From: Lampris incognitus | Taxonomy: Eukaryota > Chordata > Actinopteri > Lampriformes > Lampridae | Reading direction: 5' to 3' | Assembly (NCBI RefSeq): GCF_029633865.1 | Contig: NC_079216.1 | Coordinates: 19,995,019-20,059,018, forward strand | DNA: 64,000 nt | In this document: positions 53,940-64,000 of the stretch, in pieces | Layout: each line of letters opens with the position of its first letter | Numbering within the stretch: position 1 is the stretch's first letter | Notes under the pieces: generated by a model | The model's database searches: none | What the model was told of the DNA's origin: nothing | The model's input: the letters and a program-made list of their open reading frames with translations, nothing else | Translations under genes and position numbers: made by a program

Positions 53940-55062
53940 GGACTGTCAAGATGTCGACACGCAGGCTAGTGTGTGCAGTTGGGGTTTGAATTAGTACAGA
54001 CTAAATTTGTTTTGCTTGGGATTCAACAAGATGTTTTATTTACTCATTTTAGATTTTTGTGAATAAAACTGTTTTGACAAAAGTCTTGATTACATCAAGT
54101 CATTTACCATGTAGTAAAGCTTAACATCGTATAATCAGGCTTATATACTCAAGTTTTTATCACGAGGTCAGTTCTCATCATGAAATATACTTACATAAAT
54201 CAACATTTTCTATATAGGGAAAAATACATTGGCTCTTAAGTTTTCAGGAATACCAACTAAGTTTTAAACATTTCCACCTGGGTATATTTATATTGCATGT
54301 GCTGATCAAGTATTTTTGTATGTGTCTTGTATCAGATTGTAAGGCACTTTAGTATCCCAGAAATAAGGGAAATATGCAGGAAGTCCTAAAATACAGTGAT
54401 TATGTACCGTTATTGGTAGTAATGTGACTTCAGAAAGAATAAGGTAACATCCTGGATACTGATATGGCAACCATATTAACACCTTTGACTACAAATGTTT
54501 GTTTCTGCGCACTGGTGGAGCAAACATCCGTTAGGTCAGATGGAACGATACTCACACACTGCAATCACAGCACAAGAGGGTAATGGGCAAACAAAGGCCG
54601 ATTACAGTGTAAAGATATCCATAATATATCAGAGTATCCTCAGCATATCATCAGTTTCAGTATCATCACGGTCTTACTGGCTGACTGACAATGACTGTGG
54701 TTTTGATGGTTTACCTCCGAGATACTACTAGTAATATTAAGAGATACTGATATAATTGCCTCTGACCATCCTACATAGTAAACATAATTCAGCCACTTCT
54801 AGTTGCCATGTTATGAAAGGAAAATTACAAAGAACCAAATATGGCTTAACCTTTAAAAAGGGCATATTTTGAAATGACAACAAAAATCAATCAAACTTGT
54901 GAAAATATATGCTGTAGTTTCGGCATTCACATGGTCATTATTCAAAAGTGGCTTTTGAACTTGGCCGTTCCCTCTTGCGTTGGAGGTTTAGGTACTGGTG
55001 CAACGTTTGTCGGAAGAGCAGGCTGAGGCAACTGATGCTTTCAATTGCACTTTTGGGTTTCT
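53940..55062. other. Unassigned intronic sequence
   Basis: AT-rich, short frames only. No repeat end or exon recognised. Confidence 0.45.
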
Positions 55063-55137
55063 TCAGTGCTCCAGCTCAAGTTTGACACGTTTCTCAATGA
55101 ACTGAGTTGTGTGAGGCCTGTTTGGACTGTGGCTCAC
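55063..55137 (-). other. Possible terminal exon of a - strand gene
   Basis: Acceptor cccatttcag then VSHSPNRPHTTQFIEKRV, KLELEH and a stop at 55065-55063. It may be the last exon of the decayed - strand gene pieces at 56829-60874. No homology recognised; low support. Confidence 0.3.
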
Positions 55138-55500
55138 CTGAAATGGGAAAAGAAATGTTTAGTTGCAGGAACAGACAACTTAGAAAGCTTGAAATTGCCT
55201 TACTAGCTGACTGTGGCAACTACGGTAGAAAAATGATCATGACATGGCAATTGTTTTCAAATTAACCCTCTAAACATTTCCATGGAAATTGTCACCTGTA
55301 GAGAAATGTCAATTGACAGATGATTTTGACTTCAAAATGAAGGGAAAATTATACCCATCACTGTATCGAGTGACAGTCAACTACACCGAACAATCACTGT
55401 AAGGGCAAGAGATATGGTCATGTATGTAAATCCAAGAAATGACTTACTTTAGACATGAGGCCACAATAACTACACTAGATATGTTTAAAAGACTCTTAAT

Positions 55501-55944
55501 GGGGCATCTGGGTGGCGTGGTGGTCTATTCCATTGCCCACCAACATGGGGATCACCGGTTCAAATCCCCATGTTACCTCTGGCTTAGTCGGGCGTCCCTA
55601 CCGTCACAATTTGCCATGTCTGCAGGTGGGAAGCCAGATGTGGGTATGTGTCCTGGTCACTGCACTAGCCCCTCCTCTGGTCAGTCAGGGCGCCTGTTTG
55701 GTGGGGAGGGGGAACTGGGGGGAATAGCATGATCCTCCCACGTGCCACATACCCCTGGTGAAACTCCTCACTGTCAGTTGAAAAGAAGTGGCTGGCGACG
55801 CCACTGGTATCGGGGGGGCATGTGGTAGTCTGCAGCCCTCCCCGGATCGGCAGAGGGGGTGGAGCAGAGACCAGGACGGCTCGGGAGAGTGGGGTAATTG
55901 GCCAAGTGCAATTGGAAGAAAAAGGGGGCAACCCCCCCCCCAAA
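55501..55944 (+). mobile_element. tRNA-derived SINE type B, copy 5
   Basis: Head ggggcatctgggtggcgtgg and box B ggttcaaatcccc at 55557-55569, body as in the other copies. Flanks share aaaagactc (before 55495 and at about 55945-55953). Confidence 0.88.
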
Positions 55945-55953
55945 AAAAGACTC

Positions 55954-56828
55954 AATGTATATAATACAAAACACATCTGAATAAGTAATGGCTTGTTCCC
56001 TCTTCACTATGTCTTGTTGTGCTCAAACATGGCAAGATGAGTTTGCTCCTTTATTACCATGTAAGAAAAGGGCATTGTGAAATTGTTTTAAAAGGTTAAA
56101 AGTCTGGTTAAAAGTCTGTCTCAGGAAAATAGCCAATATGCTTGAACAAGCCCATCTGTTCAAAGTCCCTCTAAAGCCATTTGTCCGGGACCGAAGAGGG
56201 GAACTCCTTAAAGAGCAGGGTAACCAAATTGACAGATTTGCTTCAAAATGCTTTATAAATGTGGGAGACGTATTGCTGTTGACATGTTAAAATGTGTTGA
56301 ACCATGTATAGAACTGATTTGCGGAGGTTTTTTTATGGTATTTTTCCCGTTTTCCTTTCTTGATTTTTTTGGCCGGCTTCCTTGGTGACGTCGCCGTCTT
56401 CCTTTCGGTGCCACGCCCCCAAAGTCTGAAACCAGTGGACGCTGCAGATTTTTATGCGTTTTTGAAGCGTTGTTTTATATACTTTACAACATTTTTAATC
56501 ATACAGAATTGGCTGGGTGGTTACTGATGGGTTTTCCTGGGGTATGGGTATCCTAAAACACAGATTTGAGTTACCCGCCACTTTAAATGCCACAGAATCT
56601 TTTTCGAGCCACAATTACTTGCGTTCCTCAGTAGTCAGCTGAGGATGGAGACATTTGAACATTTGCCCATCCTCTGCCCACGTTTGTTTATCAAGTGCAT
56701 GCTTCAGTTCATGTTTGAAATCTGGGTTATTGAATTTGTGTTGAACAGCAGAAAGAAATTTTCTGTTTTTTAAGCCCAGACTGTTCAAGCTAAATATATA
56801 GAATTGAGATATTACTGATTATTTTTAC
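55954..56828. other. Intronic sequence, unassigned
   Basis: Includes a GC-richer patch at 56370-56430 (ccggcttccttggtgacgtc). No gene recognised. Confidence 0.4.
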
Positions 56829-56883
56829 CTTTGTGTTGCCCTCGCAGATTCTACAGGTGAACCACATGTGGGTCACCATGGAC
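56829..56883 (-). other. Possible exon of the transposase-like gene
   Basis: Acceptor ttatag, then SMVTHMWFTCRICEGNTK and donor gtaaaa. A histidine-tryptophan-cysteine arrangement (H-x-W-x-x-C-x-x-C) like this follows the catalytic core in a multicopy fish transposase-like family. Fifty-five bases with matching borders. Confidence 0.35.
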
Positions 56884-57084
56884 CTATAAGGAAAACATTT
56901 TATAAAACATATTCAACAACTATAGTGTTATAAATACTTGTCTGATTGACAAAACATCCTCACTAACCTCGACCACTACCACTCATCAATGTCTTGCACC
57001 CCCCCCTTTGGCCAGAAACTTCTGGAAACATGTGATGAACACAAAAATTCCTTCAAAGAACATGGTGCAATGTTTTTCACCACA

Positions 57085-57835
57085 AACTACTACTCCTACT
57101 TTTGGCTGCTCCCGTCAGGGGTCGCCACAGCAGATCATCCTTTTCCATTTCCTCCTGTCTTCTGCATCTTCCTCGGTCACACCAGCCACCTGCATGTCCT
57201 CCCTCACCACATCCATAAACCTCCTCTTTGGCCTTCTTCTTTTCCTCTTCCCTGGCAGCTCCATATTCAGCATCCTTCTCCCAATATACCCAGCATCTCT
57301 CCTCCACACATGTCCAAGCCATCTCAATCTTGCCTCTCTTGCTTTGTCTCCAAATGGTCCAACTTGAGTTGTCCTTCTAATTGTTCCTAATCCTGTCCTT
57401 CTTCATCACTTCCAGTGAAAATCTTAGCATCTTCAGCTCTGCCACCTCCAGCTCCACCTTCTTTCCATTCGTCAGCGTCACTGTCTCCAAACCATATAAC
57501 ATAGCTGGTCTCACTACCATCTTGTAAACCTTCCCTTTAACTCTTGCTGGTACCCTTCTGTCACAAATCACTCCTGACACACTTCTCCACCCACTCCACC
57601 CTGCCTGCACTCTTTTCTTCACCTCTTTTCTGCACTCCCCATTACTTTGGACAATTGAACCCAAGTATTTAAACTCATATGCCTTTGTCACCTCCACTCC
57701 TTGCATCCTCACCATTCCACTGTCCTCCCTCTCATTCACACATATGTATTCCATCTTGCTCCTACTGATTTTCATTCCTCTTCCCTCCAGTGCATACCTC
57801 CACCTCTCCAGGCTCTCCTCAACCTGTTTTTCACC
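57085..57835 (-). mobile_element. RTE-like LINE copy g, 5'-truncated
   Basis: The - strand encodes [60 protein letters not shown], then in the next frame [20 protein letters not shown] and [20 protein letters not shown]. The uninterrupted ttttcactggaagtgatgaa, inverted near 57405-57425, is the chromovirus target site in copy e. Starts just after the catalytic block. Confidence 0.88.
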
Positions 57836-57955
57836 ACAAACAACTCACTTATATGCAACACTTTGTAATTGCACAACACAATACAATAAGTATACAGCAT
57901 TCAAACAGATGTAGAGATGATTTCCTGCCCATGTTCTGAAAGTACAACCCCATCT

Positions 57956-58462
57956 TTAATAAATAAGAAAACTAAGCTTCTGCATTTCCTTTGTGTCTTC
58001 CAACATGAATGTGTAACAGCAGAATTTGGCATTGAATCCCAGTGTGTCATATCTGCCACTGCTCAGAGGAAATGGCCGCTTACCATCTTCCTGTTCCAGA
58101 AATACTTGTGCTAAAAGTTCAGACCTCTGTTGATTATATAGGTCCTTGATTGCAGGATACAGGTAGGCCTTCTGAATCTCATGAAAGGTGGTGCCACTAA
58201 GCATCTAAAAGTTCATGGTCTTGCACCAGTCCTGTAGCTCTGAGTTGGTGTCCCCCTGAAAAAAAAAAGACAAGGTAAAAAGGAGGTTGACCTCTAGCAT
58301 TACTCTACTTTTAGGTGGTGAGCACCACATAGCTGTGTGCCCTTTGAGGAAGTCCCACCTGACCTTCATCTGGGCCTCAACATAATGAACAGTCTTGGTA
58401 TTGATTGGCTTGCCACATGTTTGGAACATCTTGAACAGGGACATCAGACTGGATTCATACAC
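57956..58462 (-). pseudogene. Transposase-like domain, exon-structured, decayed
   Basis: From 58462 down: ESSLMSLFKMFQTCGKPINT, VRWDFLKGHTAMWCSPP, a likely short intron (tttttttcag at about 58262), then GDTNSELQDWCKTMNF and MLSGTTFHEIQKAYLYPAIK. After that come QQRSELLAQV and SSGRYDTLGFNAKFCCYTFM. The order (zinc-like region, W-x-S-x-P, hydrophobic helix, F-x-x-x-Q-x-x-YL-x-P, then a [GD]-x-R-x-D-[ST]-x-G-x-x-AK-[FY] motif) matches a multicopy fish family that I associate with Kolobok-type transposases. The motif aspartate is kept (YDTLG). Whether it is a live domesticated gene or debris cannot be told here. Confidence 0.5.
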
Positions 58463-58799
58463 TAAAGCCTTTTTCCCATGCCAGTCTTTCGGGTGTATGC
58501 ATTATTCCCATCCTCCTCTTCATATGATGATGATGTTGAGGTCAGTGTTGATTCTGGTTGATAACTCCCACAAAGTAGATCAAGGGGCTCAATACTACTA
58601 AAACTATTTTCAAGTTCACCATGCGAACTTGGACATGCTGCGGTCAAAAAAACAAAAAACAAAAACTGTCTTTTTTTAAACTATTATTTGAATTGCCAAA
58701 TGGAGAACCATCAATTAATGTTATTTTTAAATGGTTAAGTCAACATTCTCTAAACATAGATAGTTTAACTAGGGATATTCTATATAAAATCTCTCTCTC

Positions 58800-59370
58800 A
58801 CCCGTTTTCGGGTGGTGTGCGTCTTCCTCAAGGTCAGGACCTCTACCAGAGGCCTGGGAGTTTGAGGGTTCTGCGCAGTATCTTAGCTGTTCCTAGGACT
58901 GCACTCTTCTGGACAGAGACCTCAGATGTTGTTCCTGGAATCTGCTGGAGCCACTCTCTCAGTTTGTGCATCACAGGCCCTAGTGCTCCTATTACCACTG
59001 GGACTACTGTGGATTTCACCTTCCACATCCAATCTAGTTCTTCCTTCAGCCCTTGGTATTTCTCTAGCTTCTCATGGTCTTTCTCCCTGATGTTGCTATT
59101 GCTTGGGATTGCTACATCGATCACTACTGCTGTCTTCTGTTCCTTGTTGTCCACCAATGTCTGGTTGGTTAAACAGCAACTGCTTGTCAGTCTGGAACTT
59201 GAATCCCACAGGATCTTAGCTCTGCCATTCTCAACCACCTTTGGCGGTGTCTCCCATTTGTACTTGGGGACTTCCAGTCTGTATTCAGTACAGATGTTCC
59301 TGTGCACTATCACAGCCACTTGGTTATGCCTTTCAGTGTACGCTTTCCCAGCTAGCAATTTATACCCTGC
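58800..59370 (-). mobile_element. LINE-type C-terminal fragment with PD-(D/E)XK-like motif
   Basis: An open frame of 171 codons (59358-58843): KAYTERHNQVAVIVHRNICT, ILWDSSSRLTSS, VDNKEQKTAVVIDVAIPSNS, KLEKYQGLKEELDWMWKVKS, VVPVVIGALGPV, SAVLGTAKILRRTLKLPG. The VIDVAIP...EKYQ spacing fits a PD-(D/E)XK nuclease core (D, then E-x-K-like). I recognise it as the recurrent C-terminus of a fish non-LTR retroelement protein, here inserted between the transposase-like and protease-like pieces. Intact frame over its length. Confidence 0.55.
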
Positions 59371-59992
59371 TACAGTAATAATGGTAATATTGTGGTTGAG
59401 TCAAAAAGCTGAGATCTGCCTCTGCGCTCCCCCAGCAAAGAGCCACCGACAGTCGGAGCGACTGCTTCCCCCGGTTGCTACAGTATTTTGCTAAAGGAAT
59501 GACACAGTTCTGAACCCCATAGTCAAAATCATCCCGAACTGGTGTTGTTTGTTTGCATTGAATTTGTGCCCATTTGTGCAATTACATGTGCTCTCTGAAG
59601 AAATATGAAGTTTTTTTTCGGCTGACCACAATTAACATAATCCACTTAAATTATTAAATAATCATTTGAAATGGTATATTGGTTTTTTTTCCATGTCATG
59701 TTTATTTTAAGTGATAACAGCAAATATAACATTTCCTCAGGGAAACAGAAAACTGAGGGTTAATGATGTGGTAACCTCACAGCAACAGCAGTAAAAATAA
59801 AAAATTTTTAAAAAAATCAATGTAGAAAAATAGCTAGAAAATCGTCCCCCAACAAAAGGCTTCAGAAAAAATTATGCAGTGTCCTTGTTTCAGGACCCTT
59901 CAACGTGTTCATCAGGAATAGAATATAGCCTGTTTGTTCAAAACTATCTACAAAAGTTTCCTGTTGTGCAAGTCAGATTATGATTAGGGCCT

Positions 59993-60874
59993 TTAACCTT
60001 CCTTTGTGAAAAACACAGCATGGGGTTTTATTTTTGTTTTATCAGAGGCTGTTGTGACCTGACAAGAAAGGTCCTCATATTTCTGCCAGATCAAGGAGGC
60101 TCTTCTGCAGTAGCCCACATAGTGACCAAGGGCATCCCTCGATGGCCCTGATATGAATGCAATAATACCTCGAAGTGTGAATGATTCTTTGTTTAGTTGC
60201 ATGTTGACTGGAAATTCAGACAGTGTCCTGCCCAGATTAATGTCCACACTTGCTTCTATGCACAATAGTTGTCCAGTAGTGTAGCTGTGTGTGACTGAGC
60301 CATGGCAGAGCAATTTCACTGATGAAGGGTCCCATTTCAAGCTATCTGGGCCCTCATCAGGTAACTTCAATGGCCTCAAACATGTGGATGGATTGAGTAG
60401 TAGTCCATCTTCCAGTGCAGCTTGCAGCTGACCCATTCCTCCTGCTTGTAAATTGTTAACATTGACAGGGAGCAGAGGGATTTCCCTTGACTGTCATATG
60501 CTTTGGCAACAGTGTGGGGAGGAGCACTGCCTCTTACTCGTCACACTAGCAACTTGCTTCATAGTTGTAGTGATGATGTGAGCTATGTTACGTTCTGCAT
60601 TCACTTGATTAACACCTGACTTCAGCTGTACGGATTCAAACGTATCAGACAGTATTTTTGCCCTCTGTGCATAAACATCCTGTTGCACTCCCTTTGTGAC
60701 AATGTTTTTTTTTTTTAACCAAGTGAACCAGTTCAATCATCATGGAGTAGCTGATTTGGGTGTGTCCACGTTTTTTTCTGAGGGAGGTGCTATACACTGG
60801 CCATTAACATCTTCCCTAGCAAATAAGATGATTTTCACGATATCATCTTTATAACAAGCTGGCTTTCTTGGCAT
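59993..60874 (-). pseudogene. Ubiquitin-specific-protease-like ORF with three stops
   Basis: A 294-codon frame from ATG at 60874-60872 to the TAA at about 59991-59993. It is broken by two adjacent TGA codons near 60741-60736 and another TGA near 60495. It starts MPRKPACYKDDIVKIILFAR, then WFTWLKKKNIVTKG, a CSSPHC knuckle-like pair, REIPLLPVNVNNLQAGGMGQ, LLNPSTCLRPLKLPDEG, FTLRGIIAFISGPSRDALG and GHYVGYCRRASLIWQKYEDL. The last two blocks look like the histidine box of C19/USP-type cysteine proteases (GHY-x-x-Y ... W-x-KY-[DE]-D). The catalytic cysteine box is not recognised. Probably a copy of a mobile-element-associated fish gene. It lies in the BBS2 upstream intron, same strand. Confidence 0.55.
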
Positions 60875-61151
60875 CTGATCAAAATAAGAAAAATGTGTTA
60901 ATTACTCAATAAATTAAAAATTATTTAATGTAATGAGCCTGAACCCCCTGCTAACAGAGCATGCTCTAACCACAAAGCTATGTGTAAGCTTAAATGTACG
61001 TTGTATGTCCTGTGTTGTCCTGTGCAGACAGGCAAAATTCTTTGATTCAATTTCTAGAGCCGATGCAGTCATTCTCTTTAATAAAGCCATTCTGATTAAT
61101 TCATTAGCCATTCAGCATAGACACACAAAAGCAAGTGACAATTTCATTTTC

Positions 61152-61530
61152 TTTTTAAATTTATTTCTGATTTCTCCCAATTTAGTGGCCAATCGCTCCC
61201 TATTTTAGTTCAAACACCCACCCTCATACTGCATGCGTTCGCCAGCTGCATCTCTCCGGCCAGCAGTCTCGAAGGAGACGCCTCGCCACTTTCGTGACAA
61301 GGCGAATTCAGGCCGAACCACTGCTTTTTTCGACACACACAGAGACGCATTCATGCGACAAACACAAGCCGACTCCGCCCCCTCCCGAAGACAGTGTTGC
61401 CAATTATTGCTGCTTCATCAAGTCCGGCCATAGTCGGATCTGACAAGACCGAGGCGCGAACCCTGGTCCCCAGTGGGCAACTGCATCAACACAAAGCTGA
61501 TGCTTAGACCGCTACACCACCGCGGACTTT
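61152..61530 (-). mobile_element. tRNA-derived SINE type C, with target duplication
   Basis: - strand head tccgcggtggtgtagcggtc (box A) and agggttcgcgcctc (box B, about 61453-61466), then a body with cgaattcgccttgtcacg and a tail near 61155. The 17-base duplication gtgacaatttcattttc is at 61135-61151 and 61531-61547. Confidence 0.9.
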
Positions 61531-61547
61531 GTGACAATTTCATTTTC

Positions 61548-62384
61548 ATTGCAATCAGTCTTGCTAATCACGTGAATAGTGCCTGATTTCTTTATTATTT
61601 TAAGTTTGGAATATAGGTAAGCTTTTGTTCCCCAGGATCTACTGGAGACCTGAACACAGAAAGTCTAGATATACCTTTTAATCTTTATTTCTGTTGGCAG
61701 CACATTGGCCTTGACAAAACGGCTTCCTGATGCCCAAAATGTAACACCAAACTGCTGTTCAGTGATTTCATATAATTTCTACATGTTGTTATTCCTGAGT
61801 CCTGGCTGAGAGAGTTGGGGCAGTAACGCCTAATAAGTTACGAGTCTGTAGCGACCGGGGGAGGTGGTCACTCCGACTGTAGGCGGCCCCGTGCTGAGGG
61901 AGTGAAGGGGCAGATCTCTGCCTCTCCACTCATTCTTCCACACCGGCTTGCCACAAAAATGTTTTATTTCTGAAATACTAAAAGAGCACAAAAGTTTCTT
62001 TTAATGGCACAAACAGGCACAAACCAAGCACAAACAAACGAGACCCATTTTGAACAATTTGGACGATAATGGGGTGCAAGGTGATGTCACAGCCTATAAA
62101 ATATGCTTAATATCACAAAAACCATTACAGCACAACAATAGTTTTTGCGGCACAAATCAGCAGAAATGCTGCACTAATGAATGATAATATTTGTATTCAT
62201 GTTCTGATTACATGAAGTGCCGACTTCACAAAGGTCCTACTAACTATCTTTGGGGCTTGCTGTCAGCATCCTTCACATTAATCTTCATTCTCTGGTGCAC
62301 ACTTACCACTGTCATGTTCTCGTTTTTCTCAGTACTCTTTTTTGGCTAAACCAGCTAGTGGGCCAGCCCTAAAAATACGAATGT
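61548..62384. other. Unassigned sequence
   Basis: Contains ggcacaaacaggcacaaacc-type repeats (62000-62040) and tagcgaccgggggaggtgg (61851). No gene or element boundary was recognised. Confidence 0.4.
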
Positions 62385-62430
62385 CCCTGACTGACTGACT
62401 GACTAACTGACTGACTGACGAAGCAACCAC
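62385..62430. repeat. (GACT)n simple repeat
   Basis: About nine tandem copies of GACT with one GACTAACT variant. Confidence 0.85.
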
Positions 62431-62619
62431 ATTAAAATGACTGACTGAGTGACCATGTTTCGAGTAACTGACTGAGTGATCAAGTTACATGATTGGGCCG
62501 CTGGATCAGGTGACCAACGTCACTGAACTTACACGATTGCTCGGCTGACCACCGAGAGGCATGAGGGAACAGCGCACAGTTAAACCACCCAAATAATAAT
62601 CACTCTGACAAAACAATCA

Positions 62620-63382
62620 CTGGCGAATTCACAAAAGGATTGTGCAGCTTTTGCCGCTGCTAAACCTGCACAAATGAGACAAAAAGAACCATGAAGTAAA
62701 TCTCAAAGCACCCGCAAACGGTGAACTGCACCCCTAACTGTGCTACCAAGCAAATAGAATTTCGATCCTCTGGTGCTATATGCACGTATTTAAATGAGGT
62801 AATATGCATAGACTTGACACAAAATTGGCCCCTCTCTATACAAATTAGGCTCACTGCAAAAAAAGTCCAGTTCCCAAACACACGCGCTAATAGTCATGCA
62901 CAGTTAGAGTGAAAATTATCAGTGTCTTCAGAGAGTTGGTGGTAACTGATGCCAGACTTTCCAGTGATCATGGCAGCAGTGATTATAGCCAGGTGAAGGC
63001 ATCGTCATGCGAGGCGTGCTCTTGAGTGGATATTTCGAAGGACTATATCACTTGTGAAATAATTTGCAGGTACATGCTGCCAGGTTAAACAATTCTTGCT
63101 ATATTTGATGACATCAAGGATGACATTGAATCTACCTACTGTGTTCTTAGCGCAAAGCCACCATTTTTTCACTTTGCCACATGGATAATTGCAATCAGAT
63201 GGAAAACAAACACAAATTACGCTCGGCTGCAAAACTTTAGGGGCATGTTTGCGCTGTAATGTCATTCACGCAATATCTTTAGTAAATCGGACCTTGAGAT
63301 GGGGCAGATAGTGCTTGCAAGTGATGCGCAATTCATAGTGCCATCAGTGGCTGCAGCTCATTCTTTGTGAATTCGCCTGTCA
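62620..63382. mobile_element. TIR-bounded non-autonomous DNA element
   Basis: The left end ggcgaattcacaaaaggatt and the inverse of the right end (ggcgaattcacaaagaatga inverted at 63355-63378) match over about 20 bases with the same polarity of gaps. The interior carries gcgcaaac-like and gatttactaaa-like phrases seen at Harbinger-type ends. No transposase frame. No convincing target duplication was found. Confidence 0.55.
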
Positions 63383-64000
63383 ATACAGAGTGAGTCTTAG
63401 AAAAACAAGAGACGTTCGCAGATAGCAACAGATGAAAGAGGAGGGGGAGTTAAATAATTAGAATAGGTATACTTTAAGTTAAATTAAGTTCTCTTTCAAA
63501 TCAAACATCCCAAGATGAGTGGAAAGTGGAAAGTATTGTTCTTGTACCTGCATTTATAACATCTTTTTTTTTACTCAAACATAGCTTAACTATGTCATGT
63601 AATATGCTATTTCAGTACACTTTAACAACAAAAATTACTGTGACCAGTACAAAAAAAATTACAGATGAACATTTAATATCCAGGGATTCCTGTTATAGAC
63701 ACTACCACTGACTAGCCCTGTAACAAATTGGACACAATTTCGAACATTGACCATACATGGTCTAGCCATATACTAGGTTTTGACCTAGTCTTTTTCTTCT
63801 TTCACTACCAGATCGATAACGCCTCTTCATTTTGTTTTTGCACATATAGAGAGGCTTCAAAACAAATTTACGCAAGTCAGGGGCCCCAGTATGGGGCCAC
63901 TTTTGGCAAGTTTGAGGGCTGAGTTTGTTGCAATTTTGAGCCGTTGCTGTCATTGCTGTGCAGTCAAGTCAGTCAGCCTGTGGTGGCCCTCTAGATTCTT
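63383..64000. other. Unassigned sequence at window end
   Basis: AT-rich with short frames on both strands. No BBS2 exon recognised. Confidence 0.4.

Noticed and set aside
58817..59494. 225-codon + strand frame with hydrophobic stretches
   Set aside because: Antisense shadow of the retroelement C-terminal fragment at 58800-59370; the apparent membrane segments come from the complementary codon bias.
61453..61530. tRNA gene candidates at SINE heads
   Set aside because: A and B boxes are present but the cloverleaf stems do not pair well, and each is joined to a SINE body with target duplications.
53940..64000. Further upstream BBS2 exons
   Set aside because: No segment in any - strand frame matched the BBS2 middle or propeller region with proper splice sites.

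Overview
This window is vertebrate nuclear DNA, most likely from a ray-finned (teleost) fish. It holds the 3' halves of two ordinary spliced host genes facing each other tail to tail. Both are packed with repeat classes typical of fish genomes: a Tc1 transposon, RTE-like, L2-like, Rex1-like and I/Nimb-like LINEs, Penelope-like elements, a Tf1/sushi-type chromovirus, a second Ty3/gypsy element, several tRNA-derived SINEs, and foldback and TIR elements. No bacterial operons, CRISPR arrays or rRNA genes are visible. Most open frames are transposon debris or shadows.

Host genes. On the + strand, nine small exons from 424 to 29613 encode the C-terminal part of a cholesteryl ester transfer protein (CETP). 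Splice phases agree at every junction, and the gene ends in a hydrophobic tail exon with a stop at 29611-29613. On the - strand, six exons from 52532 down to 42589 encode the C-terminal half of the BBSome subunit BBS2, also phase-consistent with a stop at 42589-42591. Upstream exons of both genes lie outside the window (CETP before 424, BBS2 probably beyond 64000). The two stop codons are about 13 kb apart, and the space between is almost entirely mobile DNA.

Layout. 0.4-15.3 kb: CETP exons with LINE fragments, a Tc1 element nested in an RTE-like LINE, a foldback element split by a solo LTR, and a second large palindrome. 15.3-29.3 kb: one 14-kb CETP intron holding Penelope-like, I/Nimb-like and CR1/jockey-like LINE fragments, a TIR element, and a 4.4-kb decayed Ty3/gypsy copy whose 3' LTR stops 49 bp before a CETP exon. 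29.9-33.5 kb: Penelope-like fragments with GIY-YIG endonuclease remnants, interrupted by a SINE, a LINE tail, an RTE piece and a small hAT-type MITE. 34.3-41.2 kb: a three-level nest, SINE interrupted by RTE interrupted by a 6.0-kb chromovirus. The chromovirus LTRs differ at only about 2 of 770 positions and it carries a readable self-priming signal. 42.6-52.5 kb: BBS2 exons with many tRNA-derived SINEs. One acceptor sits beside a (TG)42 tract and one donor abuts a LINE tail. 53.7-60.9 kb: decayed coding pieces (a P2X7-C-terminal-like exon, a transposase-like domain, a ubiquitin-protease-like domain) mixed with LINE fragments. 61-64 kb: another SINE and a TIR-bounded repeat.

Assignments rest on reading translated motifs and repeat ends by eye. 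Family names for repeats are from memory and were not checked against a library.
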